Below are positions 43,726 to 53,000 of a DNA stretch of 64,000 nucleotides, in pieces. The stretch spans positions 1 through 64,000 of the forward strand of contig JALHPZ010000012.1 of assembly GCA_022842245.1 (NCBI GenBank). Reading direction: 5' to 3'. Below the pieces are notes generated by a model, which was given only the letters and a program-made list of their open reading frames with translations, had not been told where the DNA came from and did not search any database. How positions within the stretch are numbered: position 1 is the first letter of the stretch; every line of letters begins with the position of its first letter. The stretch is from Gemmataceae bacterium. GTDB lineage: Bacteria; Planctomycetota; Planctomycetia; Gemmatales; Gemmataceae. Both the position numbers and the translations under genes were made by a program.

Positions 43726-44637
43726 ATGTCCGCTATTGACACGCTCCGGACCCGGGCCGTCGCGTATTTCCGCGGCCTGCAGGATCGCATCTGCGACGGC
43801 CTGTCCGCCCTCGACGGGACCCGATTCCGCGAAGACACGTGGGACCGCGAGGGCGGCGGCGGCGGACGCTCCCGCGTGCTCGAGAACGGCGGCATCTTCG
43901 AGAAGGCCGGCGTCAACTTCTCCGAAGTCTTCGGCGAGATGGACCCGCAGTTCGCCAAGCAGATTCCCGGCGAGGGCACGCGCTTCACCGCCGCCGGCGT
44001 CTCGCTCGTGCTCCACCCGCGCAGCCCGCTCGTGCCGACCGTGCACGCCAACTTCCGCTTCCTGACCAAGGGCGAGGCCGCGTGGTTCGGCGGCGGCGGC
44101 GACCTGACTCCGTACTACCCGTTCCGCGAGGACGTGGTTCACTTCCACAAGACCTGGAAGGCGGTGTGCGACCGGCACGCCGCCGTCGCCGACCATGCGA
44201 CCATGAAGAAGGATTGCGACGAGTACTTCCACCTCAAGCACCGGAACGAAGCCCGCGGCGTCGGCGGCATCTTCTTCGACTACCTCGGCATGAAGGGGCA
44301 GGATCTCGAAGCGATCTTCGCGTTCGTCCGGGACGCCGGGGACGCGTTCCTGCCGAGCTACGCGCCGATCGTGGAGCGCCGGCGATCGTTGGCGTGGACG
44401 CCGGAGCAGCGCGCCTTCCAGGAGTACCGTCGCGGCCGCTATGTGGAGTTCAACCTCGTTTATGACCGTGGCACGATCTTCGGCTTGAAGACCAACGGCC
44501 GCACCGAGAGCATCCTGATGAGCCTGCCGCCGGTGGTGCGCTACGTCTACGATTATCATCCACCGGCCGGCACGCCGGAGGCGGAACTGACGGACTACTG
44601 GCTGAAGCCGCGGGACTGGGCGACCCAATCCGTGTAG
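43726..44637 (+). CDS. hemF: Oxygen-dependent coproporphyrinogen III oxidase
   Basis: HemF oxidatively decarboxylates coproporphyrinogen III to protoporphyrinogen IX in haem synthesis, requiring O2. The 303-residue length and motifs match: [69 protein letters not shown] (substrate site), [17 protein letters not shown] and [22 protein letters not shown]. This argues for an aerobic lifestyle. ATG 43726 follows GAAAGGAGAC, a good ribosome site. Confidence 0.97.
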   Translation: MSAIDTLRTRAVAYFRGLQDRICDGLSALDGTRFREDTWDREGGGGGRSRVLENGGIFEKAGVNFSEVFGEMDPQFAKQIPGEGTRFTAAGVSLVLHPRSPLVPTVHANFRFLTKGEAAWFGGGGDLTPYYPFREDVVHFHKTWKAVCDRHAAVADHATMKKDCDEYFHLKHRNEARGVGGIFFDYLGMKGQDLEAIFAFVRDAGDAFLPSYAPIVERRRSLAWTPEQRAFQEYRRGRYVEFNLVYDRGTIFGLKTNGRTESILMSLPPVVRYVYDYHPPAGTPEAELTDYWLKPRDWATQSV

Positions 44638-44921
44638 CGTTCCAAGGGGAGTTCCGTCAAACCGCCAGGGACATCATTTTCGTCGCCGCATTCGCCAAGA
44701 TCGATTTCGAGTATCGGAGTGCTCAGGACTTACCGGTTATTGAGCGGTCGATCGGTGCCGACTGAAATAACGTCTCCTGCCGACATGTGGAAACGCTCGG
44801 AGACCGGCGGTTTTCAGACTTCAGTAGAATGAACTTGAAAGCTTGCGGCAGTCCAACACTCCGGGCGCGTGTTCAGAGTGGATTTGCGATTCCAACCACG
44901 ACCACCGATGAGGATACGGCC

Positions 44922-46433
44922 ATGCAAATCATCGCCCGGCGTCCATGCGTTTTCGCCATGCCGATGGTTGTTCTGATGGTGGTGTTTCCGAAGGTGGGGC
45001 GTCTGAATGCCCAGGATTTGGCCGATCTCAAAGTGGATTCCACCGCGCGGAAGTACGACGACAAGAATCCGGTGCAGGCGGCGAAGCAAGAGTTCAGCCT
45101 CTCCAAGGCCGGATTGCTGACCCTGCTCTACATCACCGATCCGTACCACAAGGACATCAAAGGCGGCTACATCCCGTTGGAAGAAGTCAACGGCCGAAGC
45201 TTCGAACTGGGCCGGGGGATCTATCAGAAGCGCACACCCGATTCGGGTATTCCGGGACAACGGTACACCTTCGAACACCATACGCTGTGTGCGACCCGCG
45301 AGAAGCCGTTGGACCTACGCGCCACGCTGGTGGCCCCGCACCGCTGGGCGTCGATCCAGGATAGTCGTCGGGGCGAGCAACTCGCCGCAAACCAGGTGTT
45401 CAAGGTCAGCTTTACCCCGTTTGACAAGATCAGCTCGCAGCCGGGCCCGGCTCCGCAGGTCGATGTGGCTGGCAAGTGGCTTCACGGCGATCAGAACGCA
45501 ACACTCACCTTTACTCCCACGGGAACGGCCGGCGAATACGAGGTCGTTGAGAAGGGGTACGACAACATCAAGGGCACGGCCAAGGTGAAGGGCAACAAGA
45601 TCTTCATCGATTGGATCACGACCACGGCGAAGGACGGCAAGCAGAAGAAGGGGGTGACCGTGGTCGAAATCAAACCGGATGGCACACACGCGGAAGGCTG
45701 GTCGGTCGGCGAAGCCGGAACCGGTGGGGAAACATGGACGGCACTCCCCGGCACCCGTGCCAAGCCGATCGGATCGACCCCCGGAACGACTCCGACTGGC
45801 GGAAAGCCCACCCCCGGTACTGAAACGGTCGAACCGACGGAGCCCGCAAAGGTCTCCGGGTTCACGATCCAGGCCGGCCAGCGCCGTGGCAAGCCTGGTG
45901 AGATCGTCACGGTACCGGTCTACCTGTTGAATCCGGGAGGCGTCGCCAATCTCAACATCACTGTCGGGTATGTTCCAACCGTGGCTTTGACCGAAGGGAA
46001 AATCGCTCGGGGCAATGTGTTGAGTAATGCTTTATTTGAAACCAATACCGGGGAATCGGGCACGGCCCGCATCGGGCTGGCTGGTACCAAGCCGATCACC
46101 GAGTCCGGCATCCTTGCACACATCTCGTTCAAAATCACCGGCAAGCCGGGGGACCGCGCGGAACTGAAAGTCGTCGTCTCCACGGCCAACGCGGCCGACG
46201 GGAAATCACTCTCCGCCGAGACCATCAGCGGCAGCATCCTCGTCCTCGACGATTCGGGCACGCTCCCCGGCGACAGTGATGGCGACAATGTGCTCACGGC
46301 CGGCGACGCGCTCGCGGCCCTGAAAATGTCGGTCCGGCTGATCCCCGATAAGAAATCCTGCGACGTGGATCGTGACGGCAGCGTCACATCCAATGATGCC
46401 CGCCTGATTCTTCAAAAAGTCGTCGGCAAGTAA
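44922..46433 (+). CDS. Exported cohesin-like plus type I dockerin protein
   Basis: A 503-residue exported protein. After the signal peptide (to about residue 31) come an unassigned N-terminal domain (32-165), a beta domain (about 180-290: VAGKWLHGDQNATLTFTPTG), a Thr/Pro-rich linker, a cohesin-like domain (about 308-443: GQRRGKPGEIVTVPVYLLNP) and a C-terminal type I dockerin (about 448-503). The dockerin has two perfect EF-hand-like calcium loops: DSDGDNVLTAGD and DVDRDGSVTSND, each followed by the hydrophobic helix. It lies 30 bp upstream of a membrane-anchored cohesin-like gene, so a cohesin-dockerin interaction between or among them is plausible. GAGGATACG precedes the ATG. Confidence 0.9.
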   Translation: MQIIARRPCVFAMPMVVLMVVFPKVGRLNAQDLADLKVDSTARKYDDKNPVQAAKQEFSLSKAGLLTLLYITDPYHKDIKGGYIPLEEVNGRSFELGRGIYQKRTPDSGIPGQRYTFEHHTLCATREKPLDLRATLVAPHRWASIQDSRRGEQLAANQVFKVSFTPFDKISSQPGPAPQVDVAGKWLHGDQNATLTFTPTGTAGEYEVVEKGYDNIKGTAKVKGNKIFIDWITTTAKDGKQKKGVTVVEIKPDGTHAEGWSVGEAGTGGETWTALPGTRAKPIGSTPGTTPTGGKPTPGTETVEPTEPAKVSGFTIQAGQRRGKPGEIVTVPVYLLNPGGVANLNITVGYVPTVALTEGKIARGNVLSNALFETNTGESGTARIGLAGTKPITESGILAHISFKITGKPGDRAELKVVVSTANAADGKSLSAETISGSILVLDDSGTLPGDSDGDNVLTAGDALAALKMSVRLIPDKKSCDVDRDGSVTSNDARLILQKVVGK

Positions 46434-46463
46434 TCCTTCCGGGACCCCTTCGCGAGTACCTCC

Positions 46464-47069
46464 ATGAACATCGCCACCTCCCGGATCCGATGGCTACTCA
46501 CGGTGACCGCTTGCCTGACGGTGAACATCGCCGGGCAGGCCGCGCAATTCAACGTCCGTGTCGGCAATGACACGAAATCCACCGGCACCAGTGTGACGAT
46601 TCCAATCGTGGTCGCGACGGAAAGCCCTGCCGGGGCTGCTCAAATGGAAGTAGTCTACGATGCGACGCGCTTACGCTGGGTGAGCGGAACGGCGGGACCA
46701 TTGACCGCAAACTCGATCAGCGATTCGAACCTCATCAGCCCCGGCCGTGTGAAAATCGCTTTTGCCGGCGGGGAAGATGTCAAAGGTACCGGCACGATCT
46801 ATCTGGCAACCTTTGAATGGATCAGTCCGGGCGGCCCGAGCGCCATTCTACTCACGGGAGTCCGGGCCTGGGACCAGGCCACCGGTTTGGAAATGTCCGT
46901 CTCCGCGTCGCCGGGCGAGGTTTCGCCGGCTCCGGAACCGGCCGCGCCACCAACCGCACCCACTCCACCGACTCCACCGCTGAATTACACCCCTTACGTG
47001 ATCGGATTCGCACTGGCGATCATCCTCGCGATCGTTGTCTTCCGGTCCCACAAATCCACCGGTAAGTAA
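46464..47069 (+). CDS. Membrane-anchored cohesin-like protein
   Basis: A 201-residue protein: signal peptide (to about residue 26), a cohesin-like domain (about 27-150) with VTIPIVVATESPAGAAQMEVVYDATRLRWVSG, SPGRVKIAFAGGEDVKGTGT and LATFEWISPGG, then a Pro/Ala-rich linker (EPAAPPTAPTPPTPP) and a single C-terminal transmembrane helix (YVIGFALAIILAIVVF) with a basic tail. It would hang a cohesin on the outer face of the membrane. The upstream neighbour carries a dockerin. No PEP, LPxTG or other sorting motif precedes the helix. Confidence 0.86.
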   Translation: MNIATSRIRWLLTVTACLTVNIAGQAAQFNVRVGNDTKSTGTSVTIPIVVATESPAGAAQMEVVYDATRLRWVSGTAGPLTANSISDSNLISPGRVKIAFAGGEDVKGTGTIYLATFEWISPGGPSAILLTGVRAWDQATGLEMSVSASPGEVSPAPEPAAPPTAPTPPTPPLNYTPYVIGFALAIILAIVVFRSHKSTGK

Positions 47070-47290
47070 TCGGGTCCGGCCCGGCGAGTTGGCGAGCGGG
47101 AAGGGCGAGCGGAATCGAGTGGAGATCATCGGTGCCGTATCGTTTCTCCGTCAGGTGAGATCTGGATTCGAATGATCGTCTGGTCGATGGCAGAGGGCGC
47201 AACAAAAGAACGATGCGCGTCAACAGAGCGATTTGCGTGTTGATGCGATGGCACGTGAGTGCCCCCGGTCCACATCGGCGCATCTGGAAC

Positions 47291-47302
47291 CGGGGGGGGG
47301 GG
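47291..47302. other. G12 homopolymer tract upstream of DUF6265 gene
   Basis: Twelve consecutive G on the + strand lie 133 bp before the DUF6265 gene ATG, followed within about 10 bases by a C6 run that can pair with it. It sits in the 365-bp gap 47070-47434, otherwise without a recognised gene. Such tracts can slip in replication and may be sequencing-error prone. Confidence 0.8.
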
Positions 47303-47434
47303 GATTCATATCCCCCCGCTCGCCGGGGAGTGCGGCACCACAAGAGTCCGCCGGTGCCGTATGATGCCTCCACCGGTGGGCGGACGCCGTGCCGGTCGAC
47401 ATTCGATGATCGCATTTCCCACGAGGACTCCGCC

Positions 47435-48490
47435 ATGCTCGTGCGATTCATTCTGGCCACGATGCTCGCGTTCTCCACGACGCTTGGCGCGAGTTCACGC
47501 GATCTGCCCGAGGGCGTCCGCGCCCTCGACGGCGAATGGGTCTACGTCGAGGATCGCACCGAAGGCCGCGCCAAGGAGCAGCAAGGGCCCAATATGGGGC
47601 CAAGGGTGAAGCTGCGCGTCGAAAAGGACGCGGTCGTCCTGGTGCGCAGCGACGGCGAGATCCGACTGCCGCTCGACGGCAAGGCCACGGACGTCGTGCG
47701 GACGTTCGGGACGTCGCGCTATCGCGGCCAATGGAAGGACGGCGCATTCGCGTACGAGAGCGTGCCCGTGCGCGAGGGGCTTCCGGCGGCCAAGGGGATC
47801 ATCCGCTGGAAGCTGCGAGTCACGGCCGACGGGATGCTCGCGAGCGTGGTGGTCGATCCGCCCATGGGGAAGGAATCGGTGTGCCTGTTCCGCCATCCGA
47901 AGGACATCGAGCTGCCCAAACCGGCCAAGGCCGCAATGAGCGACGTGGCGTGGCTGGCCGGCGCGTGGACCGGCACGCGGGGCGCGGGCGGCACCACCAC
48001 GATCGAGGAGCGCTGGGGCCCGCCGCTCGGCGGATCGATGCTCGCCACGTCGCGCACGGTCTCACGCGGCAAGATGGTCGCGTTCGAGTTCCTGCGCATC
48101 GTCGAGCGCGACGGCGGGTTGGTGTACGTCGCGCAGCCCGGCGGCCGCACGCCGACCGAGTTCACGCTCACCGAAGTGGGCAAGATGAAGGCGGTGTTCG
48201 AGAACCCGCGCCACGATTCCCCGCAGCGAATCGTGTACGAGCTCTCGGCCGAGGGCGTCCTGAGTGCGTCGATCGGCTTCATGAAAGGCGGCCGCCCGCA
48301 GCGCTTCGAGTTCCAACGCGAAGCGCCGGGCAAGTTGGTCGCACCGACGTATCACCATTCGACATCGTCCCGCCCCGGCAAGCCCGGCAAAGTGGGCAAT
48401 TCACTCCGAACTCCCGGTTGTTCCGTTCGCGCAAAGATTGCCGAAGCGGACTCATGTTGCCGGTCCGGTTGTGCCGATGATTCCGCGTAG
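47435..48490 (+). CDS. Exported protein with DUF6265-like domain
   Basis: A 351-residue protein with a signal peptide (residues 1-18, LVRFILATMLAFSTTLGAS). First part (about 20-155) is a lipocalin-like beta domain with DGEWVYVEDRTEGRAKEQ. Second part (about 160-290) matches DUF6265: SDVAWLAGAWTGTRGAGGTTTIEERWGPPLGGSMLATSRTV, IVERDGGLVYVAQPGGRTPTEFTL and FENPRHDSPQRIVYEL. The last about 45 residues are Cys/Ser/Arg-rich and look like noise, so the reading frame's natural end may lie earlier. The frame is open upstream, but ATG 47435 fits the signal. Confidence 0.82.
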   Translation: MLVRFILATMLAFSTTLGASSRDLPEGVRALDGEWVYVEDRTEGRAKEQQGPNMGPRVKLRVEKDAVVLVRSDGEIRLPLDGKATDVVRTFGTSRYRGQWKDGAFAYESVPVREGLPAAKGIIRWKLRVTADGMLASVVVDPPMGKESVCLFRHPKDIELPKPAKAAMSDVAWLAGAWTGTRGAGGTTTIEERWGPPLGGSMLATSRTVSRGKMVAFEFLRIVERDGGLVYVAQPGGRTPTEFTLTEVGKMKAVFENPRHDSPQRIVYELSAEGVLSASIGFMKGGRPQRFEFQREAPGKLVAPTYHHSTSSRPGKPGKVGNSLRTPGCSVRAKIAEADSCCRSGCADDSA

Positions 48491-48580
48491 AGAAGCAGTC
48501 CGTTCGCGCGGGCGGTGGCCGGTGTTGGGGCCGCCGGTGCAAGACCACCCCGCCACGGGTGTGCAGATCAGGAGCGTGCC

Positions 48581-49963
48581 ATGCGGAAACGTGTGCTGGG
48601 AACAATCGCGGCCTTGACGTTGGGAGCCGGGGCCGCGTTCGCCCAATCGCCGACGCCGTCGCCCGGTGCCGGCTTGTTGCCGGCCGGCGGTCCCGCCGTG
48701 GGCGAGATCGTGCCACCGCAGTTCGGCGGCGGTCCGGAGGCCGGCGGCATGCCGATGGGCGACCCCGGCATGATGGCGCCCGGCTACCCGATGGGTTATC
48801 ACGGCCAGCCCGGCTGGCAGGATGCGTTCGCCCAGCCCGGCGCGCAGCCCCAGGCCACCCACTGGTACCTCGACAGCAAATACCTCCTCTGGTTCGTGAA
48901 GGCGCAGCCCGCGAACGTGCCGTTCCTCAGCACCAGCGCCCCGCAGGACTCCGGCCTCGCCGGCCGGCCCACCACCACCCTCCTGCACAGCCGCTCGGAC
49001 CTCGGCTACAACCTGTTCTCCGGCTTCCACATCAACGGCGGCTGGTACCGCGGCGCCGACCGCCGCTACGGCTTCGACTTCGGCGGCATGATGTTCGAAC
49101 GCAAGTCGAACGTCTTCTTCGCCCAGTCCGACACGAACGGCATTCCGGTCATCGCCCGGCCGTTCGTCGACGCCAGCACCGGCGGACCCGCCGTGCTCAC
49201 CGTCGCCCAGCAGGGCCTCGCCAGCGGGGCCGTGCTCGTCTCCAGCAGCAACGAAATGTTCGGCGCGGAAGCGAACCTCCTCGCCAACCTCTACCGCAGC
49301 TGCCCCGAAGACGCCTGCAAGTGGACCATCGACGGCCTGCTCGGCTTCCGCTACTTCGAAGTGCACGAAGACCTGCAGATCCGGTCGCAATCGACGATCC
49401 TCGGCGGCGGAACGCCGCGCTTTAACGGCGCCGCGATCTTCAACCCGGCCATCGTGTCCGTCACCGACGTCTTCGACGTGTACAACCGCTTCTACGGCGG
49501 CCAGATCGGGACCCGCGCCACCGTCGACTGCGGCGAATGGTCCTTCGGCTTCAGCTCCAAACTCGCCTTCGGCGTGATGAACCAGGTGCTCGACGTGAGC
49601 GGCCGGTCCGACCTGCTGGACCTCTCCCGCGCCCTGTCGGCCTCGTCCGTCGGCGGCCTCTACGCCAACCCCCTGAACATCGGCCGCTACCGCAACGACG
49701 AATTCGCGATCATCCCCGAATTCGGCATCAGCCTCGGCCGCAACTGGAGCTCCTGGCTCACCACCGCCATCGGCTACAACTACCTGTACATCAACCGCGT
49801 CTCGCGGCCCGGCAACGCGGTCACGAACGTGGTGAACCCGGCCATCATCCCGACCAGCCAGTCGTACGGGGCCGGGGCCGTGGTGCCCGTGCCGAACCGC
49901 GTCCTCGCCCAGGACGAGTTCTGGGCCCAGGGCGTCACGTTCCACATGATCGTGAAGTATTGA
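48581..49963 (+). CDS. BBP7-type outer-membrane beta-barrel protein
   Basis: A 460-residue protein: signal peptide (residues 1-22, RKRVLGTIAALTLGAGAAFAQ), a Gly/Pro/Met-rich stretch (about 40-75: GGPEAGGMPMGDPGMMAPGYPMGYH), and a barrel beginning HWYLDSKYLLWFVKAQP, typical of the planctomycete BBP7 family. Strands include GFHINGGWYRGADRRYGFDF, LGFRYFEVHEDL, GGQIGTRATVD and IGYNYLYINRVSRPGNAV; it ends in the aromatic FHMIVKY typical of outer-membrane proteins. Two terminator copies follow. Confidence 0.92.
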   Translation: MRKRVLGTIAALTLGAGAAFAQSPTPSPGAGLLPAGGPAVGEIVPPQFGGGPEAGGMPMGDPGMMAPGYPMGYHGQPGWQDAFAQPGAQPQATHWYLDSKYLLWFVKAQPANVPFLSTSAPQDSGLAGRPTTTLLHSRSDLGYNLFSGFHINGGWYRGADRRYGFDFGGMMFERKSNVFFAQSDTNGIPVIARPFVDASTGGPAVLTVAQQGLASGAVLVSSSNEMFGAEANLLANLYRSCPEDACKWTIDGLLGFRYFEVHEDLQIRSQSTILGGGTPRFNGAAIFNPAIVSVTDVFDVYNRFYGGQIGTRATVDCGEWSFGFSSKLAFGVMNQVLDVSGRSDLLDLSRALSASSVGGLYANPLNIGRYRNDEFAIIPEFGISLGRNWSSWLTTAIGYNYLYINRVSRPGNAVTNVVNPAIIPTSQSYGAGAVVPVPNRVLAQDEFWAQGVTFHMIVKY

Positions 49964-49983
49964 GATCGATGGGATGAAACACG

Positions 49984-50058
49984 GAAGCCCCGCGACGACC
50001 GTCGCGGGGCTTCTTTCGTTTGCGATGACCGGAAGCCCCGCGACGACCGTCGCGGGGC
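49984..50058. terminator. Duplicated terminator hairpin (tandem)
   Basis: Two near-identical hairpins (GAAGCCCCGCGACG-AC-CGTCGCGGGGCTTC at 49984-50013, and 50032-50058) lie in tandem between the convergent BBP7 and subtilase genes. The first is followed by TTTCG. They probably end transcription in both directions and are a local duplication. Confidence 0.8.
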
Positions 50059-50065
50059 GCGTTCG

Positions 50066-53000
50066 TTACCCCACGAACACGCCGCCCGCCGGCGACTCGA
50101 ACGCGTCGAACTCCTCGAGCACCATCGGCGGCGTCTGGCCCGTTTCCATGCTGGAATAGAGCCGGACGCGGGTGCCGGCGCCGCGCCCGTCGGCCGTCAC
50201 AAGGCTGTCCTGCGCGTTCCCCGCGACGTTCTTCACCGCCACGCGGATGCCGGCGCGGCCGGCTTCATCGCCGGAGAAGAAGTCCGCCAGCGGCACCTGA
50301 CCGTTCGACTCGATCAGCTCGCGGCCGGAGAGCACGAGCACCCGCGGCCCGCCGCCGGCCCCCGCGCCGATCACGAGGTCGGCGAAGATGTCGGAGTTCA
50401 TGCGGCCGGCACCGAGGAAGACGCCGTCGCGAAGGCCCGGGTCGAAGGCGAAGAAATCGGCGAAGAGCCGAGTCGGGCCGTTCGAAAGAGATTTCCCGTC
50501 GTAGCCCGCGACGCGCGGCCCGCCGCCCACGCCCGCGGCAACGAGAAGGTCCGGCGTCCCGTCGCCGTTCACGTCCCCGATCGCGGTGCGGGCGCCGCCC
50601 CGGAAGTTCTCGTCCGCGATGCCGAAGAAGTCCGCGATCGTCGCGCCGGTCGTCGCGTTCAGGATGCGCACGCGCGGCCCGCCCCCCACGTCGGCCGAGA
50701 GAATGATCTCCGACTTTCCATCCCCGTCCAGGTCGCCGACCGAGGCGAAGACGCCGCCGGTGAACGTCTCTTCAAAGGCGAGGAAGTCGAGCAGTGGCGC
50801 GAAGGTGACGCCGTCGAAGACGCGGACGCGCGGCCCGCCGCCCGGCCCCGCCGCCGCGACGATGTCCTCCACCCCGTCGCCGTTCAGGTCCCCGGCCGCG
50901 ACGCGCACGCCGCCCGTGAAGAACGGCTCGAACACCGGCATGGTGCGGATCAGTTCGTTCGTCGCCGTGTCGAACACCTTCACCGTCGGCGGGCCGTTGA
51001 CGTCCGCGCCCACAACGGTCCGGCGCTGGATCGGCGGCGGCGGGGGCGGCGGGGACACTGGCTTCGCGAACGCGACGAAGAAGCTCTCGGTGTAGGCGTT
51101 GCCCGCCAGGTCCACGATCCCGGACCCGGCACCGCGCAGTTCCACAGTCAGCGCGTTCCGGGCGATCACCTCGGCCGGGAACCGCATCTCGGCCGAGCGG
51201 CCGTCCGGCGCAAGATCGAACGTCGATGCCTGGATCGAGACGGCAGCCTTCCCCTCCATCGCGAAGAAATCGTCGCGGTTCAGCCCGACGATCGGTTCGC
51301 TGGACACGACGCGCACCCCGACGAACGCGCCGCCCTCGAAGATGCCCGACATCGTCAGCACCGGCTTCGTGGCGTCGTTCGTCCACGCCACGGTCGACGG
51401 CGCCGGCTGGCGGCCCGGCTCGCCGGTCGGCGCCGGCGCGTTCAGCGTCAGCTCGTAATACCCGTCCATCGCCGTGAACAGTTCGAGGCCGATCAGCGAA
51501 ACCGTCGAACCGTTGCGGACGAGCGTCGTGCCCAGCAGCGTCACCGGCGCGCCATTGCGGGTCAGCGTGAAGTGGCCCGCGTTCAGGTCCGGCAGCGGTT
51601 CGCTCAACTGGAACGCGACCAGCGCGACCGGCGTGTTCCGCAGCGCCGGCGACACCGGCGTCGGCGTCACGGCCACCGGTGCCGTGTCTCGGCGGATGAG
51701 GAAGTCCACGCCGCGCGCCACCGGCTCCGAGGGCGTGAGCGCGATCGTGCGCGCAACCGGTTGCGTGCCGGACGGCGCAAAGCCGGGTTCGAGGAGTACC
51801 GTCGGCGCGTACAGCCCGTTCGCCAGGCCGGGAAAGGCGTAGTTTCCAAACGCATCCGTGACGGCGAGGAACTCCCCCGCGCCGAGCAGTCCATCGCGGT
51901 TTTCGTCGAGGAAGACGATCGCTCCGGGAAGCCCAACGGCGTTTGCGAAGGTGCCGTCGCCGGAATCGCGGAGGACGCGGCCGACAATGCCGTCGGTGCG
52001 CGACAGGCCGATCGAAACGGGGGCGGGATTCGGCGTGGAGAGATCGACGGCGACCGCGCCTCCGTTGGCCGCGCGCCGGTAGCCCGCCGCGGCGACGGCG
52101 TTCAGGAGCACCACACTTCCCGTCGGCAGGCCGTTGAACGCGAAGAACCCGTTGGCGTCGGTGATCGCCGTCGGTTCGGTCGAAAAGCCGATGGACGCCG
52201 AATTCAAGAGGCCGGTCTGTCCCGTGACGAGATCGGCGACCTCGATCTGCCAGTCGCCGTTTGCGAGTTTGCCGACCAGGCCCGCCAGCGGGTCGTGCGG
52301 GCGCAGGCGGTGCATCGTGATAGTGGGGAAGCTGTCGGTGTCCTCCACGATGCCATCTTCGAAGGTGAGCAGGAAGGAGGTGCCCTGCCCCGGGTTGTCG
52401 AGGGCGCGGCGGTCGAAGAGGAGCACGCGCGAGCCATCGGGGGCGACGAGCGAAATTTGCAAGTCGTTGAGGCGCGGGTGCGAGACGAAGACGGTGACGG
52501 AGAGGCCGCCAGCGACGGACCCGACACCGACGACGGAGATCGGAGCGGAGACGCCGACGGGATCGGCATCGGGGATGATGGCGGCGATGTTGGCGGTGAA
52601 GACGACGCGGTCCAACTGCCCGTTGCCGTTCATGTCCACGAAGACCGGGACGCCGGCGAGGGGGGGATCGCTGGGGTCGGAGAAGCCGTCGTCGCGGATG
52701 TCGTCGTAGACGCGGCCGCCGAGCTGGTAGGCAACGCCGAAGTTGCGGACGAGGTTGCCGCCGGCGGATCCATTGCCGTCGCCATCGACCGCTCCGCCGA
52801 AGGGATCGCGCAGCCCGCCGGATCTGGCGGTGAAGCGGTAGAGGCCGCGTTGCAACGACTGGTTCACCGCGAAGGTCAGATCGTTGGTGCCGATCTTGTA
52901 GTCGCGGCCGTCGTTGATCGAGAAGGGAAGGAGTTCGTCGTCGGAGGTGCCGAAGGCGTTATCGAGGCCGGCCCAGCGGAGTTCGAAGTTACTCGCGATC

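Noticed and set aside
46464..47069. PEP-CTERM or LPxTG substrate for the exosortase
   Set aside because: The C-terminal helix and basic tail fit a sorting signal shape, but no PEP, LPxTG or comparable motif precedes the helix, so it is called only membrane-anchored.
44922..47069. A full cellulosome locus
   Set aside because: Only two cohesin-like domains and one dockerin are present, and no glycoside hydrolase or carbohydrate-binding module is adjacent.
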